Below are positions 1 to 10,198 of a stretch of 64,000 nt of DNA, piece after piece (position 1 is the first letter of the stretch; the number at the start of each line of letters is the position of its first letter). Source of the DNA: Leptospira jelokensis (GTDB taxonomy: Bacteria > Spirochaetota > Leptospiria > Leptospirales > Leptospiraceae); the NCBI RefSeq assembly GCF_004769635.1, contig NZ_RQGH01000028.1, forward strand, positions 124,001-188,000, written 5' to 3'. The position numbers and the translations under genes were made by a program. The notes beneath the pieces are model-generated. The model searched no databases, was not told the origin of the DNA, and was given only the letters and a program-made list of their open reading frames with translations.

Positions 1-1
1 T

Positions 2-1402
2 CGACTTGGGCACATTCTATCACTTTATTCAGCAAGAATTCGACGATATTTGGTCGTTTATTTGCTTATTATTAGTCTTTTATTCTATGGTTATTGGAGT
101 ATTTACTACTTAATTTTAATCATTTGGATTGCCTTGGTTGATTTTTTGATCGCAAAGGCAATCTTTCGCTCCGCTTCGGACCGCAGGCGTTTCTGGGTTC
201 TTTGGGTATCGCTTGCCAATAGCCTGGGAATCTTAATTTTCTTTAAATATGGTCACTTTATTGCTGAAAATTGGGCAATAATATCGGGAAGCCCTTTGCC
301 AGCCGATGATCCATTTTGGAGCCAGTGGCTCCTTCCAGTTGGAATTTCTTTTTACACCTTTCAGTCGGTCTCTTATGTAGTGGATGTTTACCGAAAGGAG
401 TTGCATCCCGAGTCCAAGTTTTCATCTTATTTGCTCTTTCTCAGTTTTTTCCCGCAATTGGTGGCAGGTCCAATCGTGACGGCGAAATCGTTTTTGCCCC
501 AAATCCGACGGCCGATGGATTTTTCACGGATCCCTCTCCTCTTCGGGATTTTTTTGATCCTACTGGGGTTGTTTAAGAAAATGGTATTGGCTGACCATTT
601 GGCTGAAGTTTCTGATTTGGTATTTTCTCATCCGGCCGGTATGTCGACTCGGTCCCTATGGATTGGGATGTTTTCCTATTCCTTCCAAATCTATTGTGAT
701 TTTTCTGGTTACACCGATATTGCCCAAGGCACGGCACTTCTCTTTGGGTTTCGTTTGCCTGAAAATTTTCGAATGCCTTACCTTGCTTCTGGATTTTCCG
801 AGTTTTGGACCAGGTGGCATATTTCCCTTTCCCAGTGGTTAAAAAAATACCTCTACTTCCCACTCGGTGGCAATCGATTGGGGCAATTGTTTACCTATCG
901 CAATCTCATTCTCGTCATGGCAATTGGTGGTCTTTGGCATGGTGCTTCTTGGAATTTCGTCATTTGGGGTTTGGGTCATGGTGGGTTTCTTGTTTTGGAG
1001 AGGTGGATGGCAGAGAAGGTTGGAAAGTTTCATTTCCTAAATTGGAAACCAATCCAAATCCTTTTTACATTTTTCATTGTTACTCTCCTCTGGATTTTCT
1101 TTCGCAGTATCAATTTAGAGGATTCTCTGTGTTACCTACAGGGGGTTTTTGTGAAAAAAGACGGTTTTTCACTGCCTTACAGCTTAGAAATGAAGTTTGT
1201 TTATTGTGTTTCTCTTCTTTTATTAGGCCATATTATTGGGGCCAGATACTTTAAGGAAAACAAACAGTTGTTAGGGATGTTTCAAAAAATGCAAAATTCC
1301 TTAGGAAAATCGTTGCTTTTTGCTTTTTTGGCAGTGATCGGTTTGGTGCTCGTCGTTTTGTATTCAGCGGAAAGTAAACCATTTGTTTACTTTGTGTTTT
1401 AG
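2..1402 (+). CDS. MBOAT-family membrane O-acyltransferase (AlgI-like), 5' end outside window
   Basis: The reading frame is open from base 2, so the true start lies left of the window; the first in-window start codon (TTG at 50) falls inside the first membrane region. About 467 residues are visible, with many hydrophobic segments. The AlgI/DltB-type signatures are present: a QLVAGPI motif, a W-x-R-W-HISLSQWLKKY-x-YFPLGG block, and the GLWHGASWNF segment carrying the invariant MBOAT histidine. Members of this family move acyl (usually acetyl) groups across or within the inner membrane onto secreted polysaccharides. The gene is followed after 8 bp by an SGNH-like gene, the usual partner for this chemistry. 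The glycan substrate cannot be told from sequence. A second MBOAT/SGNH pair lies at 23.2-25.8 kb. Confidence 0.88.
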   Translation, partial: RLGHILSLYSARIRRYLVVYLLIISLLFYGYWSIYYLILIIWIALVDFLIAKAIFRSASDRRRFWVLWVSLANSLGILIFFKYGHFIAENWAIISGSPLPADDPFWSQWLLPVGISFYTFQSVSYVVDVYRKELHPESKFSSYLLFLSFFPQLVAGPIVTAKSFLPQIRRPMDFSRIPLLFGIFLILLGLFKKMVLADHLAEVSDLVFSHPAGMSTRSLWIGMFSYSFQIYCDFSGYTDIAQGTALLFGFRLPENFRMPYLASGFSEFWTRWHISLSQWLKKYLYFPLGGNRLGQLFTYRNLILVMAIGGLWHGASWNFVIWGLGHGGFLVLERWMAEKVGKFHFLNWKPIQILFTFFIVTLLWIFFRSINLEDSLCYLQGVFVKKDGFSLPYSLEMKFVYCVSLLLLGHIIGARYFKENKQLLGMFQKMQNSLGKSLLFAFLAVIGLVLVVLYSAESKPFVYFVF

Positions 1403-1410
1403 GGAATTTT

Positions 1411-2931
1411 ATGAAAAAACGGATTATTTTCCTTATTTGTTTTTTGGTGTTTCTTGTGGGGATTGATTTTTTGTTTTTTAGGAAAATCCAATTCCTTTTA
1501 CCAAACGAATCTCCTTGGAATACCAACCATTTCTTTAATTTTTTGTATGAGTATGAAAGGATCCGTTCCCTTCCCAAAACCAAAAAACGAATCATCATTG
1601 TGGGTAGTTCTGTAGCTTACTATTCCTTAGATGCAAAGGCATTGGAAAAGTCCTTACTTGAAAAATTTTCATTGGATGTAGATGTTTTTTATTTAGCATA
1701 TGCGGGGAATAGTCCCCTCTATGTATATTTATTACTGGGTTGGTTAGAGCCTTTGGCTCCTGATTTGGTTGTATATCCGGTTAATTTTATTGATTACCGT
1801 CTCCACCGAACATATGTTTTGTTCCCTGAAGGAAGGAATGATTCCGTGGAAGAAACAGTTATGGTGCAAGATGCTCTGACGTTTACGGAGGCTCCCCAAT
1901 CTTTATGGGTATTCCCTTGGGAGACAATCAGAGAAGTTGGATCTGCCATGGACATGGAAACTCTTTCGCGGTATCTGGTTTCCTCAGGTTTTTCGTTTTA
2001 TCGTTATAAAGATATTTACGAGCAAAACTTACAAAATCTCTTCCAACACCGATTTGGTCGGAATACAAGTTATCATTCTTATATGGGTGTTTCCATCCCT
2101 GAGGGTGTGAACGGGCTTGGTTGGACGGGGAAACAGTTTAGCTTTTACCCAACCAAAAAAATGGAAGAAAAAGGGATTTGGTTAGAGGTGACCCCCTTTT
2201 TACTTTCCGGTTCTTCGTGTCAGTTGGAGTTTTCGAATGGCGAAACAAAACAAGTTGTGGAACTACGTGAGCCGCGTTGGACCAAAATCCACTTGGATCT
2301 TGCTTTTTTTCGAGAAAATAAACAAATCACCGCAACACTGGAACGAGTTTGGTTTGCCCATGAAGCAAGTGGTGCCTACCTAGACTACCATTGGGATCCA
2401 ATGGGTGTGCGTTTAGAACAAACCTTTGGTTTGGAAGAACCGAAATCTGGTGTCCAATACATACGCGAGCCAAGGACGGAAGACTTTCGCTACAATGGGA
2501 TGGATGATGAAACTTACACTCGGTATTTTTACTATCGATTGTTAGAAGGTTTGGAAAAGCGGCCGGGGATAGGTTATTTAGTCGCATTAAAAAATGCCAA
2601 AGAACGGATTCGAAGCGAGAAATTCCGTCCCATCTTCCATTTTCGTTACATCCAAAAAATTGCGGAACATTTCCGAAATCGGAATCTTCCCTTTTTACTC
2701 ATCAACAACCCAGAAAATCCAATCTCACTCCGTTGGTATGAAGGTTCCGACTGGTACAAAGACCACTTACAATACCTACAATCTTTGGAATCAGGATCAG
2801 TCCATTTTTGGGACATCCACAATGCACTTCCGATGCAGGGATTTTCCGATTTCCATCACTTCACTTATGTGGGAATGGAGCAAATGAATTCGATTTATGC
2901 GGAAAGAATTGGAAATCTCTTTCCGAAATAA
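1411..2931 (+). CDS. SGNH-like membrane-anchored protein paired with MBOAT
   Basis: This 506-residue protein starts with one hydrophobic segment (residues 4-23), giving a signal anchor, and the rest is probably periplasmic. A GSS motif (IIIVGSSVAYY, about residue 64) takes the place of the GDS nucleophile block of SGNH hydrolases. A C-terminal D-x-x-H-like segment (FSDFHHFT, about residue 485) supplies the Asp/His candidates. The middle part has no family I recognise and may be an inserted beta-rich domain. It sits 8 bp after the MBOAT gene, like AlgJ/AlgX or other SGNH partners that hand acetyl groups from an MBOAT to a glycan. The pairing is clear; whether it is transferase or esterase is inference. 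It differs strongly from the second SGNH-like protein in the window. Confidence 0.6.
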   Translation: MKKRIIFLICFLVFLVGIDFLFFRKIQFLLPNESPWNTNHFFNFLYEYERIRSLPKTKKRIIIVGSSVAYYSLDAKALEKSLLEKFSLDVDVFYLAYAGNSPLYVYLLLGWLEPLAPDLVVYPVNFIDYRLHRTYVLFPEGRNDSVEETVMVQDALTFTEAPQSLWVFPWETIREVGSAMDMETLSRYLVSSGFSFYRYKDIYEQNLQNLFQHRFGRNTSYHSYMGVSIPEGVNGLGWTGKQFSFYPTKKMEEKGIWLEVTPFLLSGSSCQLEFSNGETKQVVELREPRWTKIHLDLAFFRENKQITATLERVWFAHEASGAYLDYHWDPMGVRLEQTFGLEEPKSGVQYIREPRTEDFRYNGMDDETYTRYFYYRLLEGLEKRPGIGYLVALKNAKERIRSEKFRPIFHFRYIQKIAEHFRNRNLPFLLINNPENPISLRWYEGSDWYKDHLQYLQSLESGSVHFWDIHNALPMQGFSDFHHFTYVGMEQMNSIYAERIGNLFPK

Positions 2932-2967
2932 CATGTTTTTCAATCCTTACATTAGATAAGGAAAATT

Positions 2968-4017
2968 ATGGAAAAAATCAAAGTTGGAGTCCTGGGCGCA
3001 ACAGGATCCGTCGGTCAAAGATTCATTCAACTTTTGGAGGATCACCCTTATTTTACGGTGACTCATTTAGCAGCTTCTGAAAAAAGTGCAGGCCAAACCT
3101 ATGGTGAGGTGATGAAGTCGCGTTGGAAGATTTCTTCTGACATTCCTTCTTATGCAAAAGACATTATCATTTCATTACCAGATCCAAATGTAACAAAGGG
3201 CGTGCAACTTGTGTTTAGCGGTCTTGATGCTTCCATTGCTGGGGAAGTGGAAACTGCTTATGCGGAAGCAGGGGTTATGGTTTTATCCAATTCCAAAAAT
3301 CACAGGATGGACCCTAATGTCCCAATCCTTTCTGCGGAAGTGAACGCACACCATTTGGATGTTCTCTCAGCACAAACAACAAAAGGAAAGATCATCACAA
3401 ATTCAAATTGTACGATTATGGGTGTGACGATTTCTTTAAAACCTTTGATGGATGCGTTTGGTTTGAAATCAGTGATGTTATTTTCGATGCAAGCAATCTC
3501 TGGTGCGGGTTATCCTGGTGTTCCAACCATGGATATCCTTGGTAATGTAGTGCCATACATTGGCGGCGAAGAAGACAAAGCAGAAATCGAACCACAAAAA
3601 TGTTTGGGGACTGTAGAAGGTGGGGTCATCAAATCGGCAGATTTTAAAATTTCGGCTCATTGTAACCGAGTGCCTGTGTTCGATGGACACACCGTTTGTG
3701 TTTCGGTAGCATTTGATAAAAAACCAAAAAAAGAAGAGATTTTAAAGGTTTGGGCCGATTTTAAAGGGGAACCTCAGAAATTGGGATTGCCGTTTGCACC
3801 AAACCCCGCTATCCTTTACCGCGAAGAAAACGATCGCCCCCAACCACGTCTCGATTTGGACACAGGAAAGGGCATGACAACTGTTGTCGGAAGGTTACGA
3901 GAGGATTCTATCTTGGACTGGAAATGGGTTGTTTTATCGCATAACACGATTCGAGGTGCTGCAGGGGCAGCCATTTTGAATGCTGAGTTATTGTATAAAA
4001 AAGGATATTTTAAGTAA
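2968..4017 (+). CDS. asd: aspartate-semialdehyde dehydrogenase, archaeal/fungal-type
   Basis: This enzyme reduces beta-aspartyl phosphate to aspartate semialdehyde with NADPH, the branch point to lysine/diaminopimelate, threonine and methionine. The 349-residue protein has the N-terminal nucleotide loop [10 protein letters not shown] (residues 10-19), the active-site cysteine in SNCTI (Cys148), and the [11 protein letters not shown] segment (His231, Arg234) that binds substrate and acts as base. The block [20 protein letters not shown] is typical of the archaeal/fungal subgroup rather than the E. coli type. ATG at 2968 fits the family N-terminus exactly. It is the first gene of a packed run of four (gaps of 15, 4 and 3 bp) ending in an Omp85-like gene. 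Confidence 0.93.
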   Translation: MEKIKVGVLGATGSVGQRFIQLLEDHPYFTVTHLAASEKSAGQTYGEVMKSRWKISSDIPSYAKDIIISLPDPNVTKGVQLVFSGLDASIAGEVETAYAEAGVMVLSNSKNHRMDPNVPILSAEVNAHHLDVLSAQTTKGKIITNSNCTIMGVTISLKPLMDAFGLKSVMLFSMQAISGAGYPGVPTMDILGNVVPYIGGEEDKAEIEPQKCLGTVEGGVIKSADFKISAHCNRVPVFDGHTVCVSVAFDKKPKKEEILKVWADFKGEPQKLGLPFAPNPAILYREENDRPQPRLDLDTGKGMTTVVGRLREDSILDWKWVVLSHNTIRGAAGAAILNAELLYKKGYFK

Positions 4018-4032
4018 GGATTCACCCGTTAC

Positions 4033-6036
4033 ATGTTAGATCCAAATCTCCCAGAATTAAAAGTCATGGACTACACTGCCTGTCTCCAAAAGGTGCAGGC
4101 AATGGATTCTCGCGGAGATTTTTCTTATAAAGGGATTTATAAGGTACTACTTGTTATCTTTGAATGGACAGATAAGTTTTTACAAAATAGGGTTCTGCCG
4201 AATGTAGAACAAATTGAACGAGATAGTTCGATTGATCGGGATCGCACGGAAAACTATGTGATTGATCTTAGTTACAAACAGAATCCTGCCATCATCAAAA
4301 AATTAAATGTTTTGGAATTCCACCCAAATGAACCTGGGGATCCGGAAAATCCAAAAACTTACATCAAACACAATACTGTTTTTGCAAGGCCAACTACCTC
4401 TGATGGAGGAACTGCCTTCCGATATGCACTTGGATTGAATGAACTTTCGACCACTGCAATCAAGGGTTGGTTCAATGAAAAAAGAAAGTATGTTGGGAAA
4501 GAAAAAATGCGTAAGGTCATCAAAGCAGCAGTGGATGCGAATCGATTGTTTGATACCTATGCTTCCACTGAAATTGGAAATTTGTTCCAATGTCCATATG
4601 ACAAAACAAAGGTGCAAAAAGATGCAACCATTGTCATCCATCTAAAACCAATCTTAAAACAGTTGGTAGATGATAAAATTTTGTTTTTCTTTCGGAATGA
4701 TTCGGCTTCAAGGCCTGCAAATAAAAGTGTCTTTTTATACAATAGGCCATCGGAAATTGCCGATCGGTATGAAGCTTATGTGGATTATGCCAAAAATACA
4801 ATTTACCCTGCCTTAAAAAACTTAGGTGTTATGGGGGATGTCACCGAAGATTCTTGGAATTCACCTAAAAACATTTTAACAGAAATCAAAGGATACATGA
4901 ACGAATCCTATGGTGACCAAAAAACGCTTATGGAAGAGTGTTTGGTATTAAATGAAATCATAGAAAAAGATAAAGAAAGAGAAGAAAAACAAAAACGTAA
5001 ACAACACATCGAAGACCTGATGGCATTCCTTGCGGAAGCTGGTCGTATCGTTGAGGTGAATTTATTACGAGTGAGTGGTGAGCCATTGACAGATGAATTC
5101 CGGTCAATGTTATTGTCACAACCAGAGGTATTATATACGGAATATGCCGACAAACGAGTGTACAATGAATTCATTTTGCACAAATCTTGTATCCCACAAG
5201 CAATTGAGTCGGCAAAACGTACGTTCCAAATCAAACATTCGGATTTAGAAATTCGTGTTCTCAACCAAATGAACGTGACTCTCCATTTAAATGATGAGAG
5301 TCCAAAACGACTCTTAGAAGAAATTGAATCACAAAGTTTATTTCAGTTTTTGCCATTTTTTACTCGGTTGTGGCGGATGATCATGGGAAGTATGACGGTA
5401 CATAAATTTGAAATCCCTCCGATCAAAGCCCGTTTGCAACAGCAACTCACGAGGGATTTGGCGAGCCAAAAAGCAAAGAAAATATCCCAAGAAAAAGAAA
5501 AATTGGTGAAAGCAAGGTTAAAAGAAAGAGAAGAAGCGGAAAAAGAAGCGGAACGCAAATCAAAACAAAGCCATTCCCAATCGACTGCTACATCAAATAG
5601 TTCTTCTGACGAAGATGAGGACCAAGAGTCTGTCAAACAAGGCAGTCCTGAGGAAGAAAAAAAATGGAAAGAATCCATTGAAACTGTTGTTCGCATTTTA
5701 GATGAAGCTTGGGAGTTTGGTGTCTTCCCCGACCGCGAATATGTTTTATCAAAACTCAACGGTAAGTTTACAGAAGAAAATTTGATCTTTTTCCTTAAAA
5801 AATTTGGAGGAAAGGAAATCTATAGTTTTCCAATCCGCAACCAAAGAGAGAAGTTCCCTTGGCCCATTCTTGTTTCAACTGGGTATTTGAAACGGCATGG
5901 CAAAAAACTTTTAGATAAGGTTTCTGCTGAGAGCGAAAAACAACGAAACGACAAATTCCCTAACCAAGAAAAATTCGACATTGCGGAATCGCAGTTGGAT
6001 TTTTTAAACCGAATTTTACCCAAATTAAAACCTTAA
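4033..6036 (+). CDS. large conserved-type hypothetical cytoplasmic protein
   Basis: I do not recognise this 667-residue protein. It has no signal peptide or membrane segment and is rich in charged residues. A Lys/Glu/Arg-rich stretch (about 480-515), probably coiled coil, runs into a low-complexity Ser/Asp/Glu linker (about 517-545), with a globular C-terminal part after it. It lies 15 bp after asd and 4 bp before pyk, so it is very probably co-transcribed with both, which does not by itself reveal a role. The general style (long, soluble, charged, KEREE-type helices) is shared with the hypothetical proteins at 35.2 and 61.7 kb, but I see no clear shared motif. The ATG at 4033 is preceded only by a distant GGA, so translation may be coupled to asd. 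Confidence 0.7.
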   Translation: MLDPNLPELKVMDYTACLQKVQAMDSRGDFSYKGIYKVLLVIFEWTDKFLQNRVLPNVEQIERDSSIDRDRTENYVIDLSYKQNPAIIKKLNVLEFHPNEPGDPENPKTYIKHNTVFARPTTSDGGTAFRYALGLNELSTTAIKGWFNEKRKYVGKEKMRKVIKAAVDANRLFDTYASTEIGNLFQCPYDKTKVQKDATIVIHLKPILKQLVDDKILFFFRNDSASRPANKSVFLYNRPSEIADRYEAYVDYAKNTIYPALKNLGVMGDVTEDSWNSPKNILTEIKGYMNESYGDQKTLMEECLVLNEIIEKDKEREEKQKRKQHIEDLMAFLAEAGRIVEVNLLRVSGEPLTDEFRSMLLSQPEVLYTEYADKRVYNEFILHKSCIPQAIESAKRTFQIKHSDLEIRVLNQMNVTLHLNDESPKRLLEEIESQSLFQFLPFFTRLWRMIMGSMTVHKFEIPPIKARLQQQLTRDLASQKAKKISQEKEKLVKARLKEREEAEKEAERKSKQSHSQSTATSNSSSDEDEDQESVKQGSPEEEKKWKESIETVVRILDEAWEFGVFPDREYVLSKLNGKFTEENLIFFLKKFGGKEIYSFPIRNQREKFPWPILVSTGYLKRHGKKLLDKVSAESEKQRNDKFPNQEKFDIAESQLDFLNRILPKLKP

Positions 6037-6040
6037 CATT

Positions 6041-7474
6041 ATGCCAGCAATTGAACAATTAAGAGCCAGAAAAACCAAGATCGTTTGCACCATAGGTCCA
6101 GCGACAGCATCAAAAGAAATGATCCGAAGTTTAGCTTTGGCGGGGATGAATATCGCAAGGATCAACATGAGTCATGGTGATCACGAGTTCCATAGGAAAA
6201 TCATTCGCATCATCAAATCATTAAACAAAGACGAATTACATAAACAACCGATCTCCATTTTGTTAGATACACAAGGACCAGAAATTAGAACTGGGGATGT
6301 CCAAAATGATTTACACTTAAAAGTGGGTGAGACTTTTACCTTCCACATCATTCCAGGGATGGAAGCAGAAGCACAAAGTGTTTTTGTGAATTACCGTGAT
6401 ATCGTAAAAGATTTAAAAGTAGGCGATAAAGTCACAGTGGATAACGGACTTATCAACCTTGCCGTCCAAGAGATCCGTGAAAACGAACTTGTCTGTACTG
6501 TGTTAGATGGTGGAAAATTAGGATCCAGAAAACATATTAATCTGCCAGGGATTCGAGTGAATATCCCTTCGATCACACCAAAAGATTTGAAAGACATTTT
6601 GTTTGGATTAGAAGAGGACATTGATTTTGTGGCCTTGTCATTTGTACGATCACAAGAAGATGTGGTACAACTTCGTGGCATCATCGATGAAAAAAAACAC
6701 CATGCGCAAATCATTGCTAAAATTGAAGACCAAGAGGGCTTAAAAAACTTAGACGAGATCATCAAATCGTCTGATGGTATTATGGTGGCACGTGGCGATT
6801 TGGGAGTTGAGATTGAAATCGAAGAACTTCCTATCGTACAGAGACGAATTATCAAACGTTGCCAAGAAGAAGGAAAACGAGTTATCGTTGCTACCCATTT
6901 ACTTGAATCGATGATCCATAATCCGTCTCCAACTAGAGCTGAAGTAACGGACGTAGCCAATGCCGTGTATGAAGAAGCAGATGCCATTATGTTATCTGGT
7001 GAAACGGCAATGGGCAAGTATCCAGTTCGTTGTGTGGAAATGTTAGATAAAATTGCGCGTCGAATGGAGATGTCGATTAACTTAGGTCTTGCGGCACAAC
7101 GTAAACCAAAAGACCAAAAGGAAGAAATGGCAAGATCTGCGGCAAATCTTGCAGATTCCATGCAAGCACACGCGATCATCGCCATCACAAGGCGAGGGAT
7201 TACTGCAAATAATTTAGCATCGTTTCACCCGAGATACCCCATTGTCCATGCTTTTACAAACATGACATCTGTTAGGCGAAAGCTTTGGTTAACTCGAGGT
7301 GTCATTCCCTACCGAGTGGATTTTTCTTCCGATCCTGAAAAAACGATCAAACTTGCCATCCAAACGTTAGTGAATAATGGATATTTGCAAATGGGTGAAA
7401 AAGTAGTCATTTTATCTGACATCATTGCGGGTGAAGAAAGAGTCGAAACCATTCAAGTCCGCGAAGTCAAATAA
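6041..7474 (+). CDS. pyk: pyruvate kinase
   Basis: Pyruvate kinase transfers phosphate from phosphoenolpyruvate to ADP, the last step of glycolysis. The 477-residue protein has the normal bacterial length. The N-terminal [11 protein letters not shown] strand, the [12 protein letters not shown] block, the active-site signature around [10 protein letters not shown] (catalytic Lys and metal-binding Glu), [11 protein letters not shown], and [12 protein letters not shown] are all present in order, followed by a C-terminal domain with EKVVILSD. Nothing is missing. It starts 4 bp after the upstream hypothetical gene without a visible Shine-Dalgarno sequence, which suggests translational coupling, and ends 3 bp before the outer-membrane protein gene. 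Confidence 0.95.
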   Translation: MPAIEQLRARKTKIVCTIGPATASKEMIRSLALAGMNIARINMSHGDHEFHRKIIRIIKSLNKDELHKQPISILLDTQGPEIRTGDVQNDLHLKVGETFTFHIIPGMEAEAQSVFVNYRDIVKDLKVGDKVTVDNGLINLAVQEIRENELVCTVLDGGKLGSRKHINLPGIRVNIPSITPKDLKDILFGLEEDIDFVALSFVRSQEDVVQLRGIIDEKKHHAQIIAKIEDQEGLKNLDEIIKSSDGIMVARGDLGVEIEIEELPIVQRRIIKRCQEEGKRVIVATHLLESMIHNPSPTRAEVTDVANAVYEEADAIMLSGETAMGKYPVRCVEMLDKIARRMEMSINLGLAAQRKPKDQKEEMARSAANLADSMQAHAIIAITRRGITANNLASFHPRYPIVHAFTNMTSVRRKLWLTRGVIPYRVDFSSDPEKTIKLAIQTLVNNGYLQMGEKVVILSDIIAGEERVETIQVREVK

Positions 7475-7477
7475 CGC

Positions 7478-8899
7478 ATGCCATTTAGGGGAACGACGAT
7501 TTGGTTGGTAATGCTATCAACAATGGTCGTTTTTCCTTTATTTACTGAAGAAAGAAAATCAGATGTACCAGAGTGGTTGGGTGAATTCAAAAAACTCGAC
7601 GAGAAAGAACTGGCCAACAAAAAAGAAGGTTGGTATGCAACAGGTCTGCCACTATTTGGAAATGATGCAGTCAATGGAGCTGGTCTTGGGATCCTAGCCA
7701 ATATTTTTTATAACGGAACCAAGTCAGATTCCTCCTTTCAATATACTCCTTATGAACATATGTTTAATGTGGGAGTTTACAGAAGTAATCGTGGAACTCA
7801 AAACAACTACCTTGCTTGGGATGCTCCTTATTTTTTAGATACCGCCTATCGTTTGCGTGCTTATATTGGGCATGATGAAAGCCTTTATAACCAATACTTT
7901 GGAGTGGGGAAAGAAAGTTTACAACCATTGTACTACCGAGATCGTAATGCCGATGGAAGTAGAATCGTAAGGAATGCAACTTTTTCGGATTTTGAAAATG
8001 CAAATGCATATGCCAAAAACCAAGGGCCAGGCCGTGAGTTTGTTTCCACACAACACTATCACGATTACCAATTTGAAACTACTTATGGACAATTTGCTGC
8101 CGACAAAACAGTATTTCAAATTTTTCGCGTTTGGGGTGGTGTTGAGTTTTCTAAAAACATTGTTAGGCGCTACGATGGAAGATCAACGGACGCAAAAGAC
8201 CCTCTCACCAGTGGCAAAGTCCCAGCCATCGAAGATGTATCTAAAATTACGGAAGATTCAAATTCAGGCAAAATCGTTGGTGTGAATGGTGGTAATCTAA
8301 ATTACCTAAGGGCAGGGATTGCTTATGATACAAGAGACTACGAACCGGACCCTGATCGGGGATGGCTCATCGAATACAATATCAATAAAGCAGAACGAAC
8401 CATAGGATCTGATTTTAATTATGTAAGACAGTTTGCTCAAATTAAAAATTTTTACCAACCATTCCCTAAACTTTTTGAAGAGTTTGTGATCGCACAACGT
8501 GTGGCACTCACCAAAGTAGAGGGGAATGTACCTTTTTTTGAATACCGATATTTGTTTTCAATTGATGGGCCCTTTGGTGCGTTAGGTGGACAGAATACTC
8601 TTCGTGGATACCGTCAGGAACGATTTTTTGGTCCTGTAATTGGTTTTTATAATATTGAATTCCGTTTTCGAGTGGGAAGTTTTTCTTTTTGGGATCAATT
8701 TTTTCAAGTCAGCATTGTTCCATTTTACGATGTGGGTCGTGTATGGGACAAATTACGCCAAGTGAATGCTTTGGATTACAAACATTCTCGAGGGTTAGGA
8801 TTACGACTTGTTTGGGACCAAGCTACCGTAATCCTAATTGATTACGCTTATTCAAAAGAAGACCAATTGTTTTATGTAGACATTGGCCATACATTTTAA
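7478..8899 (+). CDS. Omp85/BamA-like outer-membrane beta-barrel protein
   Basis: This 473-residue protein begins with a signal-peptide-like segment (about residues 8-24) and then a short mature N-terminus without recognisable POTRA repeats. The rest reads as alternating amphipathic strands. The C-terminal half carries the surface-antigen (D15) hallmark: a glycine/aromatic segment with GGQNTLRGYRQERFFGP, where the LRGY/RGYR motif marks the loop-6 arginine of Omp85 proteins, and the chain ends in Phe. Without POTRA domains it is more like the TamA/Plp/lipase-linked barrels than BamA itself. The job (assembly factor, two-partner secretion or another channel) is not decided by sequence. It is the last gene of the asd run and converges on the SbtB-like gene with a 7-bp gap. 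Confidence 0.8.
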   Translation: MPFRGTTIWLVMLSTMVVFPLFTEERKSDVPEWLGEFKKLDEKELANKKEGWYATGLPLFGNDAVNGAGLGILANIFYNGTKSDSSFQYTPYEHMFNVGVYRSNRGTQNNYLAWDAPYFLDTAYRLRAYIGHDESLYNQYFGVGKESLQPLYYRDRNADGSRIVRNATFSDFENANAYAKNQGPGREFVSTQHYHDYQFETTYGQFAADKTVFQIFRVWGGVEFSKNIVRRYDGRSTDAKDPLTSGKVPAIEDVSKITEDSNSGKIVGVNGGNLNYLRAGIAYDTRDYEPDPDRGWLIEYNINKAERTIGSDFNYVRQFAQIKNFYQPFPKLFEEFVIAQRVALTKVEGNVPFFEYRYLFSIDGPFGALGGQNTLRGYRQERFFGPVIGFYNIEFRFRVGSFSFWDQFFQVSIVPFYDVGRVWDKLRQVNALDYKHSRGLGLRLVWDQATVILIDYAYSKEDQLFYVDIGHTF

Positions 8900-8906
8900 A
8901 GTTTTG

Positions 8907-9209
8907 TTAGTTGAATCTTTCCTTTCGGATCACTTCCACATCGTTCATAAAGATAACCATTGGATACTTTTCAAGGTATTTTTCCGAGATGATTTGGAAT
9001 ACCTTCAGGGCTTTCCCTTCCGAAACTAACGATTCCAATCGAATGTTTTTACCTTCCCATGATGTTAGGTGAGAGTGATTGATACCTTCCCCTTTTGCTT
9101 CGCTTATGGTATAACCTTTCACATTAACTGATTTCAATTCCGATACCAATCGATCTTGTAATGCTTCGTCAGCAATGATGGTGATGAGTTTTGCTTTTTC
9201 TAATTTCAT
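8907..9209 (-). CDS. sbtB: SbtB-like PII-family regulatory protein
   Basis: This 100-residue protein has the PII ferredoxin-like beta-alpha-beta pattern: a start strand AKLITIIAD, a T-loop region containing GYTISEAKGEG near residue 32, and a closing strand MVIFMNDVEVI. It lies 2 bp downstream of an SbtA-type transporter in the same operon, which is the arrangement of SbtB, the nucleotide-binding PII protein that plugs and inhibits SbtA. SbtB proteins bind adenyl nucleotides including cAMP; binding here is inferred from the family. A CGGAG ribosome site lies 7 bp upstream of the ATG. Other small PII-like proteins are the alternative, but the neighbour decides. Confidence 0.82.
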   Translation of the reverse strand: MKLEKAKLITIIADEALQDRLVSELKSVNVKGYTISEAKGEGINHSHLTSWEGKNIRLESLVSEGKALKVFQIISEKYLEKYPMVIFMNDVEVIRKERFN

Positions 9210-9211
9210 GA

Positions 9212-10189
9212 TTAGGCTCCGTAGAGGTATTTTGAGACAGCCAGGTATAAAGGTAACCCAACCGAAAGGTTAAAGGGGAAGGTGATGGCAAGGGAAGCTG
9301 TCAGATATATGGCTGGACTTGCCTCAGGGATGGCAATGCGAACAGCAGCAGGGGCAGCAATGTACGAAGCACTGGCACTGAGAGTTCCAAGTACCATGGC
9401 GCCACCCATTGATAATCCGATTCCATATCCTAAAAACAATCCAAACATAGCCGTACAGATAGGAAATAGGATTCCGAAACCAATCAAAAATACACCTGCT
9501 TTTTTTAGGTCTGCTAACCTTCTTCCTGTAACAATTCCTACTTCCAAAAGGAATAAAATCAACATGCCCCGGAAAGGTGTTTCAAAAAGTGGAGCAAATT
9601 GTTCGTGGCCTTTTTTTCCTGAGATCATTCCAATGAGGAGACCACCTAATAATAACAAGGTGCCTTTCCCTGTAAAAAGTTCATGTAGGATTTTATTCCA
9701 AGAAGATTCTTCGGATTTGTCTTTTGGGTTGATTTTGATGAGGAGTAAGGCAACAAGAATGGCCGGTACCTCCATAATGGCAAGTAAACTTGGCATAAAT
9801 CCTTCATAACTGATTTGCAGTGAATCAAGGAACGCAAGGGCTTCACTAAATGTCACAGCCGAAACTGATCCGTAATGAGCAGCAAGGGCTGCCGCATTTG
9901 CTTTATCATACTTGCCAAATTTCGTTAACAACCCAAAAGCAATGAGCGGGATTGTGACACAAAGTATGAGTGCTGCGAGTGCCGGTCGGTAGAATTCGAG
10001 CAGTGTGGTGTTACTCAATTTGACACCACCTTTTAATCCAATCGCAAACAATAAATAAATGGTTAGCCCTGCATACATTCCATCAGGGAATTTAAGATCA
10101 CTTTTGATCAGAGTTGCAATGATCCCGAGCAAAAATGCAAGGAACATTGGCGTCTGTAAATTGGCAACTAATGCGTGTAAAATGTCCAT
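9212..10189 (-). CDS. sbtA: SbtA-type sodium-dependent bicarbonate transporter
   Basis: This 325-residue, strongly hydrophobic protein has about ten membrane segments and matches the SbtA/DUF897 family pattern: a start region TPMFLAFLLGIIA with DLKFPDGMYAGLTIYLLFAIGLKGG, and a second inverted half with GTLSASASYIAAPAAVR. SbtA is a Na+-driven, high-affinity HCO3- importer in cyanobacteria. It stands between a periplasmic carbonic anhydrase gene (10 bp upstream) and an SbtB-like gene (2 bp downstream), so bicarbonate made outside the inner membrane is probably its substrate. AGGA stands 7 bp ahead of the ATG. Leptospira does not fix CO2 autotrophically, so anaplerotic and fatty-acid carboxylases are the likely consumers (inference). 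Confidence 0.85.
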   Translation of the reverse strand: MDILHALVANLQTPMFLAFLLGIIATLIKSDLKFPDGMYAGLTIYLLFAIGLKGGVKLSNTTLLEFYRPALAALILCVTIPLIAFGLLTKFGKYDKANAAALAAHYGSVSAVTFSEALAFLDSLQISYEGFMPSLLAIMEVPAILVALLLIKINPKDKSEESSWNKILHELFTGKGTLLLLGGLLIGMISGKKGHEQFAPLFETPFRGMLILFLLEVGIVTGRRLADLKKAGVFLIGFGILFPICTAMFGLFLGYGIGLSMGGAMVLGTLSASASYIAAPAAVRIAIPEASPAIYLTASLAITFPFNLSVGLPLYLAVSKYLYGA

Positions 10190-10198
10190 TTGTATATC

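Noticed and set aside
6391..7188. 265-codon minus-strand frame across pyk
   Set aside because: Antisense of the clear pyruvate kinase gene; Ser/Ile-rich shadow with no motif.
9282..9809. 175-codon frame on the plus strand over sbtA
   Set aside because: Antisense of a strong transporter gene; residues show the antisense pattern of hydrophobic helices.
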